Source: Caldilineaceae bacterium (GTDB taxonomy: Bacteria; Chloroflexota; Anaerolineae; Caldilineales; Caldilineaceae). From it: a DNA stretch of 64,000 nucleotides. The stretch is taken from contig JACKBC010000023.1 of NCBI GenBank assembly GCA_020634755.1, forward strand, positions 36,553 to 100,552. The letters are read 5' to 3'. The notes below the pieces were generated by a model. It made no database searches. It was not told where the DNA came from and saw only the letters and a list, made by a program, of their open reading frames with translations. The position numbers and the translations under genes were made by a program. Of this stretch, positions 1 through 6,896 are shown piece by piece; the stretch's first letter is position 1; each line of letters opens with the position of its first letter.

Positions 1-66
1 ATCCGTGGCCGCGGCCCCAAACCGTTTGAGCGCCGCTTGAGCGAAGGGGGAGGCCGCCGCACGCGC

Positions 67-519
67 CTACGAAATGATGGGAGGCGCGTGCGCCTCGGTC
101 ACATTGGCGGCGGCCAGACGATCGAGCGTGGCCACAAGCACCTGTGTATCCGTGTAGATGCGTACCTCAACCACGCGCCCCCAGGCTATGCGCACAAGAT
201 TCAGCCCCTCGTTGGAGGTGCGAACGCCGTCTGTTCCGGAGTTGGATTCTGTCCACGGAACGGCTGCCAAAGTTGCCCATGGAAAGCCCTGGACGTGAAT
301 ATTCTCAAGGTCAAAGTGGATGTCGGGCAGGAGTCGCAACAAGCGTTGATACCACAAGCGAATTGAATCCGGAGTGCGCCGCGTGCCGGACAAGGCGTGT
401 TGACCAATGAAGTAGTGAACTGCTTGGTCGGAGAGCTCGTCAGTGACAGCTTCAATTTTGCCTGCATTGAGGCCCGCAAATACCTTGCGTAGTTTTCGTT
501 TAACAATGTAGTGATACAC
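67..519 (-). CDS. SnoaL/NTF2-like polyketide-cyclase-fold protein (integron cassette)
   Basis: A 150-residue protein with the size and pattern of the SnoaL-like branch of the NTF2 superfamily: an N-terminal helix about residue accumulation ('GLNAGKIEAV'), the 'SIRLWYQRLLRLLPDIHFDLENI' type helix-strand region around residues 50-75, and a C-terminal strand pair ending 'DTQVLVATLDRL'. Such proteins bind or isomerise small hydrophobic molecules; no substrate can be read here. The start is a GTG at 519, preceded by AGGAG nine bases upstream. The gene lies 34 bases inside an attC-like site (553-654), so it is read as the first ORF of an integron cassette on the minus strand. No attC is visible after its stop within the 66 bases left in the window. 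Confidence 0.75.
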   Translation of the reverse strand: MYHYIVKRKLRKVFAGLNAGKIEAVTDELSDQAVHYFIGQHALSGTRRTPDSIRLWYQRLLRLLPDIHFDLENIHVQGFPWATLAAVPWTESNSGTDGVRTSNEGLNLVRIAWGRVVEVRIYTDTQVLVATLDRLAAANVTEAHAPPIIS

Positions 520-552
520 GTTCTGAAACTCCTATCGAATCGATATTATTGC

Positions 553-654
553 AGCTAACGCCGCCATTGTGCCGCCTAATGACAACCTCAATTAAAACCA
601 AGCCTTGCGCTAAAAACTGACCTTAATGGGTCGGCACACATGGCATTGTTAGGC
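553..654 (-). other. attC-like integron recombination site 1
   Basis: Read on the minus strand the site begins with GCCTAAC (654-648, fits R'' consensus RYYYAAC) and ends with GTTAGCT (559-553, near the R' consensus GTTRRRY). The inner arms pair as GCCATGTGTGCCG with GCCATTGTGCCG (reverse complement of the right arm), leaving a single extrahelical G, which is the usual asymmetry of attC hairpins. It sits between the stop of the hydrolase gene and the start of the SnoaL-like gene, as expected for a cassette boundary. Confidence 0.7.
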
Positions 655-733
655 CGCGTTATGATTGGCAAACTCTATTTTCAATATGAGCCTTATTCAC
701 AAATTGCGAACGTCTTGGGCCAAGCATCACCGT

Positions 734-1537
734 CTAATATTGCTTATCCATTAGAAAACCCAACACAATTTCATTGAAACGTTCTGGATCTTCCATGTTT
801 GACATATGCCCAACATCTGACATAACGACCTTGGTCGCATTGGGAATACGTCGATACAGGATTTCAGCAATCGTCTGGAAATCAGGGAAATCACGCTCGC
901 CAACAATAATGAGTGTCGGGAGATGGATTCCGTCGAGTTGTTCAATGGGAGACGAGTCCGACGGCGGCGGCGGCTGGTTATTGACCCAATGCCAGCCTGA
1001 ATAGTCTGTCACTATCTGTTTGAGGCGAACAGCCAATTGCGGATTTTCCATCGCTGGCGCAAATAGGGGTCCATTTAACCAATGGCGTTTTGCCGCTTCA
1101 ATACCAGAGGTTATTGCCACAGACTGCACTTGCGACAATATTGCCCCAAATGCTTCCCATTGAAACGCTCTCAAACCGGTATCAACCACAATCAGTGTAT
1201 CCGTTGCCTCAGGATACGTGAGCGCAAAGTCTATGGCGACTGCTCCGCCCAAAGATAGCCCTAGAATATGCGCCCGTGTCAAGCCGAGATGGTGCAAAAG
1301 GGCCATCAAGTCGTCCGCTGGCGTATAATTCGCCGTTGTTGGCAGCGCCGACTGGCCATAGCCGCGCATGTCATAGCGGATAACCTGATAATGGCGGGCA
1401 AAGGACACGAACTGGTCATCCCACATGCGGATATCGAGCGTCGCGCCATGAATGAGCACCAGGGGGTCTCCTGAACCGGCCGTCTCATAGTGAAGTCGCG
1501 TGCCGTTAATATCTGCAAAGTCATGATGTGTATCCAT
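734..1537 (-). CDS. alpha/beta hydrolase
   Basis: 267 residues with the alpha/beta hydrolase fold: oxyanion 'LIHGATLD' at about residue 28, nucleophile elbow G-L-S-L-G-G with Ser95, acid in 'VGERDFPDF' and the catalytic His in 'SDVGHMSN' near the C-terminus. It would cleave an ester, amide or C-C bond of a small substrate, in the cytoplasm (no signal peptide). The ATG at 1537 is chosen because AGGAGAGGA lies just upstream; the longer open frame to 1741 runs through an attC-like site and is not coding. It forms a cassette between attC 1559-1684 and attC 553-654. Confidence 0.85.
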   Translation of the reverse strand: MDTHHDFADINGTRLHYETAGSGDPLVLIHGATLDIRMWDDQFVSFARHYQVIRYDMRGYGQSALPTTANYTPADDLMALLHHLGLTRAHILGLSLGGAVAIDFALTYPEATDTLIVVDTGLRAFQWEAFGAILSQVQSVAITSGIEAAKRHWLNGPLFAPAMENPQLAVRLKQIVTDYSGWHWVNNQPPPPSDSSPIEQLDGIHLPTLIIVGERDFPDFQTIAEILYRRIPNATKVVMSDVGHMSNMEDPERFNEIVLGFLMDKQY

Positions 1538-1558
1538 AGTCCTCTCCTCTCGTGTGCG

Positions 1559-1684
1559 GCCGAACGCCACGCTGTGCTGCCAGCGACTAAGAGCCGATAA
1601 CAACCAGTCCCGACAAAGAATCAAGCGAGGCGAAAACACCAAAACCGCGCTAGGAAAGCTGATCAGCACCAGCGGATGTTCGGC
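1559..1684 (-). other. attC-like integron recombination site 2
   Basis: Minus-strand reading: GCCGAAC (1684-1678) as R'' and GTTCGGC (1565-1559) as R'. The inner arms CGCTGGTGCTG and CGCTGTGCTG (after reverse complement) pair with one bulged G. The length, 126 bp, equals that of the site at 2434-2559. The stop of the upstream ORF (1650) lies inside the site, which is common for integron cassettes. Confidence 0.65.
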
Positions 1685-1916
1685 TGGTAAGATCCTGTTG
1701 GCGCGGGCTGCGCCTAGCCTGGTAAGTGTGAAGGTCAGCAAGAATCTCGTCTGTCGTTTGATTTTCTAGAAGACCTCTGCGCTCTTCTGTATAATTGCCA
1801 AAGCCTGTTGTAAATTGGTTCAAAAAGCGAATTGTGTTAACAAGTCCCAACTCTCGATAGAGTAGGCGCAATGCTTCTTGGGTAATTTCTGTCAGTGGTT
1901 GTGGTTCCGCAATCAT
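1650..1916 (-). CDS. probable antitoxin partner of the adjacent PIN toxin
   Basis: An 88-residue small protein, mostly helical, with no recognised DNA-binding motif. Its ATG overlaps the stop of the PIN-domain gene (ATGA at 1913-1916), so the two are translationally coupled. Its position after a PIN toxin suggests an antitoxin or accessory regulator, although the toxin-first order is reversed relative to classical vapBC. The last ~12 codons overlap attC 1559-1684, so the C-terminus may have been set by cassette formation. Confidence 0.55.
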   Translation of the reverse strand: MIAEPQPLTEITQEALRLLYRELGLVNTIRFLNQFTTGFGNYTEERRGLLENQTTDEILADLHTYQARRSPRQQDLTSRTSAGADQLS

Positions 1917-2365
1917 TCTTCTATCGCCTCTATCAATTCTAACGGAGAAAAGACACGTATCTTCAAGTTGGCAATCATCTTGGCTCTCCGCAAAAAACGA
2001 TCATCACATGTACAAAAGTAATCTGCTTCAGCGGCTTCTGCAGCAGCCAAATGAAGTGCATCCATGATTTTGATGCCCATTTGAACAAAATAATGCGCAC
2101 GCTGTTCGATTTGTTCATCGACAATCACAATGCGTGTTGCTTGTGCCAGGATCTGTTCGCCATGTTCTCGTCGGATTGCAAGTGGATTCCGTTGGGTTTC
2201 CAGTTCCAGCACAGTTGAGGAAATCAGTTCAACATTTCCGACTCTCACCTGTGCCAACACACCCAATATGGCTTCTGCCTCCAGTCGAAGACGGGTTTGG
2301 TTTAATGTATCAAGAGGACGTTGGATGCTGCAAGTATCCAAGTAAATCTTTGTCATATTGTGCAT
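1913..2365 (-). CDS. PIN-domain ribonuclease toxin (VapC-like)
   Basis: 150 residues. The PIN signature starts at 'IYLDTCSI' (first catalytic Asp), followed by the acidic 'VLELE' segment at about residue 50, 'KIMDALHLAAA' (Asp near 97) and 'DYFCTCDDRFLRRA' (Asp pair near 115). PIN domains are Mg-dependent RNases that typically cut tRNA or mRNA when freed from an antitoxin. The ATG at 2365 is used; a second ATG (2356) three codons later is possible. It lies directly downstream of attC 2434-2559 and so is the first ORF of its cassette. Confidence 0.8.
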   Translation of the reverse strand: MHNMTKIYLDTCSIQRPLDTLNQTRLRLEAEAILGVLAQVRVGNVELISSTVLELETQRNPLAIRREHGEQILAQATRIVIVDEQIEQRAHYFVQMGIKIMDALHLAAAEAAEADYFCTCDDRFLRRAKMIANLKIRVFSPLELIEAIEE

Positions 2366-2433
2366 TGCCTATGATTATCTCACAAATTGATACAAGAAGT
2401 ATATCATAGACAATGTGGTTATAAATATAATGT

Positions 2434-2559
2434 TTATAACGCAGAGCTTACCGGCCAGGGGCGTGGACCGACCAACGCCCTGCGAGCGAAACGCCTGCAA
2501 AAACCGACCAGGCAAAAACGCGCTGATCACCCCCTGATCCGGTAGCGCAGATGTTAGGC
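2434..2559 (-). other. attC-like integron recombination site 3
   Basis: Minus-strand reading: GCCTAAC (2559-2553, perfect RYYYAAC) followed eight bases later by TACCGGATCAGGGG; the far arm is its complement CCCCTGGCCGGTA, again with one extra base in the first arm, and the site ends with GTTATAA (2440-2434). It starts 26 bases after the stop of the HEPN-motif gene, the classical position for an attC. Confidence 0.7.
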
Positions 2560-2584
2560 ATATTTGCATGCTACAATTTGAGTT

Positions 2585-4198
2585 CTATGACGACATCTGC
2601 CGATTTGGATTCCAAGCTAATTCTATACCTCTATAGTTGCTTTTTCGCAGCTGCTTCCACAAATTTGCTGGAATTCCCCCATCCGTCATTTTACCTATTT
2701 GAGAAGTCTGATAGTAGTATGCGCAGCAAATAAAATATTCATTGCTAGGTAAAAGAGTAAACGTAGTACGCCGATCACTTTGATAGTGAACATTTAGAAA
2801 CACTGCATGTGCTTCTATTTCACCAAAAGGTACATCTTCGTGTGGGTTTTCAGGGGTGTATAGCACTTTAAGTTCGTCAATTACGCATTGAATAATAGAT
2901 TTCAATATTTTGTCAGAGAGCACTTCCCGAATAACTAATTGCGCTTTGATTCTCTTGTATGGCCCCGTGCTACAATCAGAAATGCTAGTAACGGTCCAGT
3001 TTCTGCCGCTAACCTTTGGAAAAACATGGTATTTATAAGCGCGTTCATTAACCCCACCCGGTCGGACATCCCAAACCAGTACATCCCCGCTGGCGAGAAC
3101 AGCCTTGATCAAGGCTATATTATCGAAACTGTGTGTTTGCATCATCTGCTGAGTGTATCGCATAAATCCACCGATACTTCTTGAATGCTGGTAGCCGATT
3201 AGGTATCGTTGATATTCCGGGAAAATGGCATATACACCTTTTGCAATTTCTGTTAGAGCTAACATTAGCAAATTTTTGTCAGCAATCGATGTTTGTATTC
3301 TCAGGTTCAGTTGTGAGTCGCCAAGGATGGCCTCATCGATCAACTGAATTTGAGTCTCTTCAGTTTTATAGAATAGACGAAACCATTCAAATATGACCTC
3401 TTTTGAAACGTTCTGAGACAGAATCCCTTGCGTAGCATTTGGACAATTACAGAAAAATCTCAAAACTCCAACCCATATACCAGTGGCTATATCAAGTGTA
3501 GTGTCAATTAAGTTATCGTATTCCCAAATTTGCAAACTCTTACTCTGATAGCTACTACCTGACCTGTACCTAAAACGGATCTCCTTATCAGTTGCTGCTA
3601 CATTGCCATGGTTTATTGCATTGCGAACGTCAACATCAATGTCAACTAAAGCAGAAAACCCATTTTTCTCAAGAGCAGGAATAATAGCTCCTAAAGTATT
3701 CTGGCTAGAATATTCTTTAACGCTATATTCATTAAAAATATTACGGATGCAACGGTAAAAGTTCATCAAACAATCTTCACAAATACGAGTGTAAATTGAG
3801 TTTCGAAATAGCCTTGTTTTAAGACTTTCTTCAAAAGCAACCTCTTTTAATTCCAAGTACGTATCAATTATGCTCTGATATGCGTTGATGGCAGCAAAAA
3901 ATTCATAAAAGGAAGCCATCAATGCTGTTATAAATTTATCAGAATCTTGTTTGTAAAGATCTGATAATCCACTAAATGTCTCTGTGGCTACTTGTCTATT
4001 CCAGTAGGCTTGTGGTGAATTCACGATAAGGGGATACAACTGACCAACGAACAGTAAGGGGATATCATTATCAATCTCAAGAGTTGTTTGCAGTTCTTCT
4101 TGAACTGTTTCTTTAAGACTTTCAGGCCCACAAATATTATGGAATTGCAACAAGCTAACAGTGAACAAATCCTCGATATTTGAATTGTTGCGTGTCAT
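2585..4198 (-). CDS. HEPN-motif protein of unknown family (integron cassette, putative defence gene)
   Basis: 537 residues from ATG 4198; an in-frame GTG at 4219 would add seven. No overall family is recognised. The notable motif is R192-N-A-I-N-H197 in 'DVRNAINHGNV', which fits the R-X4-6-H active site of HEPN ribonucleases; the N-terminal ~200 residues are predicted all-helical, as in HEPN domains. The C-terminal half is mixed alpha/beta with no visible motif. HEPN proteins in bacteria are commonly RNases of toxin-antitoxin or phage-defence systems. The gene is flanked by attC-like sites at 4256-4344 and 2434-2559, so it is a single-gene cassette. Its GC content is clearly lower than that of the host genes, consistent with transfer. 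Confidence 0.6.
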   Translation of the reverse strand: MTRNNSNIEDLFTVSLLQFHNICGPESLKETVQEELQTTLEIDNDIPLLFVGQLYPLIVNSPQAYWNRQVATETFSGLSDLYKQDSDKFITALMASFYEFFAAINAYQSIIDTYLELKEVAFEESLKTRLFRNSIYTRICEDCLMNFYRCIRNIFNEYSVKEYSSQNTLGAIIPALEKNGFSALVDIDVDVRNAINHGNVAATDKEIRFRYRSGSSYQSKSLQIWEYDNLIDTTLDIATGIWVGVLRFFCNCPNATQGILSQNVSKEVIFEWFRLFYKTEETQIQLIDEAILGDSQLNLRIQTSIADKNLLMLALTEIAKGVYAIFPEYQRYLIGYQHSRSIGGFMRYTQQMMQTHSFDNIALIKAVLASGDVLVWDVRPGGVNERAYKYHVFPKVSGRNWTVTSISDCSTGPYKRIKAQLVIREVLSDKILKSIIQCVIDELKVLYTPENPHEDVPFGEIEAHAVFLNVHYQSDRRTTFTLLPSNEYFICCAYYYQTSQIGKMTDGGIPANLWKQLRKSNYRGIELAWNPNRQMSS

Positions 4199-4255
4199 AT
4201 GTCTAAATTCAATCCGCACTCAATGGAGTGTATTATTCATTGCCATGACGCCGAT

Positions 4256-4344
4256 GTCTACCGAAGAAAGGGATAACCAGGGGCGCAACGAGAAAAGGGT
4301 GCTAACGAGGCAAAGATCGAGCCGCTGGTTATCCCTTGTTGGAC
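4256..4344 (-). other. attC-like integron recombination site 4
   Basis: Minus-strand reading: GTCCAAC (4344-4338) as R'', then AAGGGATAACCAG (4337-4325), perfectly complementary over 13 bases to 4280-4268, and GGTAGAC (4262-4256, one mismatch to GTTRRRY). The HEPN-motif gene starts 58 bases downstream. Because the arms match without a bulge and R' is imperfect, this site is less certain than the other three. Confidence 0.55.
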
Positions 4345-4614
4345 AAAGCCGGGTCAACGCTGAATAGTCTCTCTATGGAAATTAAGGAACAGGCAGATGT
4401 GCCTGGATGAGTAAATGCAGCTAAGTTGCCAGGATTGTACCAGGGATTTTCTGAAAAAACAACCCCTTGTCTAGCAGAATCGGGGGTGAATGGCGAGCAA
4501 ACTCAACAAGCGCCAGCAACTGCCAACGGTGAATGCAGATGCTGAGTAACACAAAATCGGGTGCGCAAAACCGCCGCACCCGTTGGGCCAAATCAGATCA
4601 GAAAGGCCATCTCC

Positions 4615-4845
4615 TTATGGAGGCGGGCAGCGCGCGCTTGGGCGCAGCTGCGCCAAGAGGCGATACACTTCTGCACGGCTCAACACAACCGGCAGTTTCT
4701 TGGCCGTACGTGGTCGCTGGATGCCAAAGACCGACCATTCAACCTTCAGCACTTCTTCATACAAGAACTTCAGCCCACAGATTGCCTGATTGACGCTGCT
4801 GCGTGACAACCCCTTCTCGTTGGTCAGATAGACAAAGTAACGGCG
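4615..4845 (-). pseudogene. tyrosine recombinase fragment (N-terminal core-binding part)
   Basis: The minus-strand frame from 4845 reads '..RRYFVYLTNEKGLSRSS..' and continues through 'RPRTAKKLPVVLSRAEV' to 4615. This matches the SAM-like core-binding region and inter-domain linker of integron-type and IS91-associated tyrosine recombinases. The catalytic domain (Arg, His-x-x-Arg, Tyr) is missing, and the 3' sequence diverges into unrelated frames. It abuts the truncated PIN toxin, so its arrival probably disrupted that gene. Confidence 0.6.
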
Positions 4846-4857
4846 TACTTATGACAG

Positions 4858-4917
4858 CTATTTGACACAGTTACGACACAAAATTGTATGCGTATCCGCA
4901 ACGACTCGAATTGCCAT
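4858..4917 (-). pseudogene. truncated PIN toxin (VapC N-terminus)
   Basis: A 19-codon ORF starting at ATG 4917, three bases after the antitoxin stop. It begins M-A-I-R-V-V-A-D-T-H-T-I-L, the usual first strand of a VapC-type PIN domain with its first catalytic Asp, and then runs into foreign sequence and a stop. The rest of the toxin is absent, replaced by the recombinase fragment. Confidence 0.6.
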
Positions 4918-4919
4918 AG

Positions 4920-5186
4920 CTACTCTTGCCCAAAGGTTGCCCACATTTCGTGTTGCACCTCATCAATTTCCTCGACGGATGGAGCAGGGCCTCGATCAGC
5001 AAGTAATCCACGTAGTGGTTTACGCGTTAATACCTGTGTAGCTGACTCCACTTCTTCGATCATCCATTCAACCTTGGGGGCAAGGCGGGCAATCAGACGA
5101 ACTTGATCTTTGAGGCGCAGTTGCTGTGCGAGGCTGAATACCTGTTCAAAAGTAACTTCATCGGCGATTATTACTTGATTACTCAT
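4920..5186 (-). CDS. orphan VapB-type antitoxin
   Basis: 88 residues. The sequence has the pattern of antitoxins that precede PIN toxins in Chloroflexota and cyanobacteria: 'TFEQVFSLAQQL', 'DQVRLIARLAP', then a linker and 'PSVEEIDEVQHEMW' near the C-terminus, the toxin-binding segment. It starts at ATG 5186 with AAAGGAG upstream. Its cognate toxin is truncated after about 13 residues, so only the antitoxin half remains, perhaps able to neutralise a related toxin elsewhere. Confidence 0.65.
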   Translation of the reverse strand: MSNQVIIADEVTFEQVFSLAQQLRLKDQVRLIARLAPKVEWMIEEVESATQVLTRKPLRGLLADRGPAPSVEEIDEVQHEMWATFGQE

Positions 5187-5286
5187 CGTTTGCTCCTTTC
5201 ACTATATCTGGAGCAATTATGTCACACATTGAATATCATAATGGAGTCTACTTTTATGCCGCGTGCAACGCAACGACTTGCGCTCC

Positions 5287-5311
5287 GCCTAACGAAGAAA
5301 GGGATAAGCAG
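5287..5311 (-). other. attC right-half remnant
   Basis: On the minus strand CTTATCCCTTTCTTCGTTAGGC closely repeats the R' arm of attC site 4 and ends with a perfect GTTAGGC. The matching left arm is not found in the next 150 bases, so only half a site remains. It marks the right edge of the cassette array. Confidence 0.4.
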
Positions 5312-5447
5312 CGGCGACACCCTCGTCGAAGCTGACCTGCACCAACGGTGGCGCCAGCGTATTGGGCAACAGGTTGCGCGGGATACTATCCGCGCGCTCA
5401 AAAAAGATATCCGTATCGCCCAACCCTCATGTGCGCACAAATAATCT

Positions 5448-6803
5448 CTATCCTATCACCGTGCTATCGCAAAAATCCATATATTGCGCCCAATCGTATG
5501 CCGTAATGTCATGCCCACCGGTCCGCATGTGATACCCCATGACGCTGCCAACCGGTTGATCCGCGCCGGGCATTGTATCTACCCCTAACCCATCCTTACC
5601 AAACAGCGCATACACCGGCTCGGCCGCTTTGAGCGCCAGAAACTCGCCGCGTGGGTCGGCCCATTTGTCCTGCTCGGCGCTGGCCACATAAATGGGGCGC
5701 GGGGCGATCAACGCCAGCAGCATGTGCTGATCCACCGGCAGCGCCTCTGGTTGGCGGATATAGCGTTTGCAGTTCTCGCAAAACCAGGCCGGGAAATTGA
5801 GGTTGATGGCGGCCAGCGTTTCGCCAAATGCCCGCACCGTCAACGCGGCGCCCATGCAGCCCGAGTCGTTGGAGATGACGGCGGCAAAGCGCTCGTCTTG
5901 AGCACCGGCCCACAGCGCGGCTTTGCCCAAGCGCGAATGGCCCACCACCGCCACGCGCGCCGCATCGATCTGCGTATCCTGTTCAAAATAGTCCATGGCG
6001 CGCTGCAAGCCCCACGCCCACGCCGCCACCGTACCCCATTCGTACGCGGCCGGCCGCGTTTGACCAGCTTTATAGCCCAGCGGATGCACGCCATTCTGGA
6101 AATCATCGTCAAAATCCGGGTCCAAGTCGCCGCTGTAAATGGTGGCCAGCCCATAGCCACGGCGTAGAATCATTTCCACCGGCCAACGGCTGGCGCTGGC
6201 GCCCCTCGCTTTTTCAGTGGCGCGATTATTGACGACGCGCCCGTCGGGGTTCTGCGGATCGGGCGAGCGATCCGGAATCCAGTTGGTGGAAAGCGTAATA
6301 CCGGCGTCGGCGTGAATGGTATGGTTGCCCATGAAGTTGAGCCCTACAAAGAGAGGCGCCGGTTCCTCTTTGGCCTGCCGAGGCAAGTAGATCAAGATGT
6401 CCATATAACACTGATAACCTGCCCGCCGAAACCAGACGCGCACCTCTTTGCGAATGGCCAGCCCATCTAGCGCGTCTTCAGCATACGACAGCGGCTCAAA
6501 TGAAATATCCAAATCCAGCGCAGGCGTGGCGCCGTAGATCTCCTGGGCAAAAAGCTGCAACAGCCGCGGTCGCTGCACCGTACGCCACGTCTCCACATCC
6601 TGCACCGGCTGGCCACTGGGCAGCGCCAGCGGATCCGGCAGCGTGTATGCGGGCACGTTTTCTTCCTGTGTGTGCAGCACCAGCTCAAACTCCGCGCCAT
6701 CGTCTAGCGGCGCCAAAATCGAACTGCGCCCGCTGGCGGCCATTGCCTGCACCGCCTGGGAAAAGTGCCGGCGGAATAATTGATAATCTGCAACGCGTAT
6801 CAT
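5448..6803 (-). CDS. glucuronoyl esterase-like carbohydrate esterase (CE15-type)
   Basis: 451 residues. The nucleophile motif G-H-S-R-L-G-K (Ser290) is the CE15 pattern (G-x-S-R-x-G-K), followed by 'NDSGCMGAAL' and the C-terminal catalytic His431 in 'GGHDITAYDW'. CE15 enzymes cleave the ester between glucuronic acid and lignin alcohols. No signal peptide is visible, so it may act on imported fragments. The ATG at 6803 has AAGGGG eight bases upstream. It lies 93 bp downstream of beta-glucuronidase on the same strand, and the two enzymes act on the same type of substrate. Confidence 0.75.
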   Translation of the reverse strand: MIRVADYQLFRRHFSQAVQAMAASGRSSILAPLDDGAEFELVLHTQEENVPAYTLPDPLALPSGQPVQDVETWRTVQRPRLLQLFAQEIYGATPALDLDISFEPLSYAEDALDGLAIRKEVRVWFRRAGYQCYMDILIYLPRQAKEEPAPLFVGLNFMGNHTIHADAGITLSTNWIPDRSPDPQNPDGRVVNNRATEKARGASASRWPVEMILRRGYGLATIYSGDLDPDFDDDFQNGVHPLGYKAGQTRPAAYEWGTVAAWAWGLQRAMDYFEQDTQIDAARVAVVGHSRLGKAALWAGAQDERFAAVISNDSGCMGAALTVRAFGETLAAINLNFPAWFCENCKRYIRQPEALPVDQHMLLALIAPRPIYVASAEQDKWADPRGEFLALKAAEPVYALFGKDGLGVDTMPGADQPVGSVMGYHMRTGGHDITAYDWAQYMDFCDSTVIG

Positions 6804-6824
6804 CTACAAACCCCTTTCATCCAG

Positions 6825-6888
6825 TCACCTTGCCACCTTGCCACCTTGCCACCTTGTCACCTTGCCATCTTGCCACCTTGCCACCTGG
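6825..6888. repeat. 8-bp tandem repeat (CCACCTTG)8
   Basis: Eight units of CCACCTTG with three single-base variants (units at 6825 and 6857 begin TC, and 6865 reads CCATCTTG), filling most of the gap between the esterase and glucuronidase genes. Low-complexity DNA, probably generated by slippage. Confidence 0.9.
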
Positions 6889-6896
6889 TCATCCCT

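Noticed and set aside
2..40. Possible 3' end of a plus-strand gene (stop at 38-40)
   Set aside because: Only 13 codons are visible and no motif or coding pattern supports it.
4256..4344. Simple rho-independent terminator at the HEPN gene start
   Set aside because: It lies upstream of the gene in the direction of transcription, has a 44-base loop, and carries GTCCAAC/GGTAGAC ends like an attC site.
6825..6888. Regulatory DNA-binding array between the esterase and glucuronidase genes
   Set aside because: The 8-bp unit is simple low-complexity sequence without dyad symmetry; slippage explains it.
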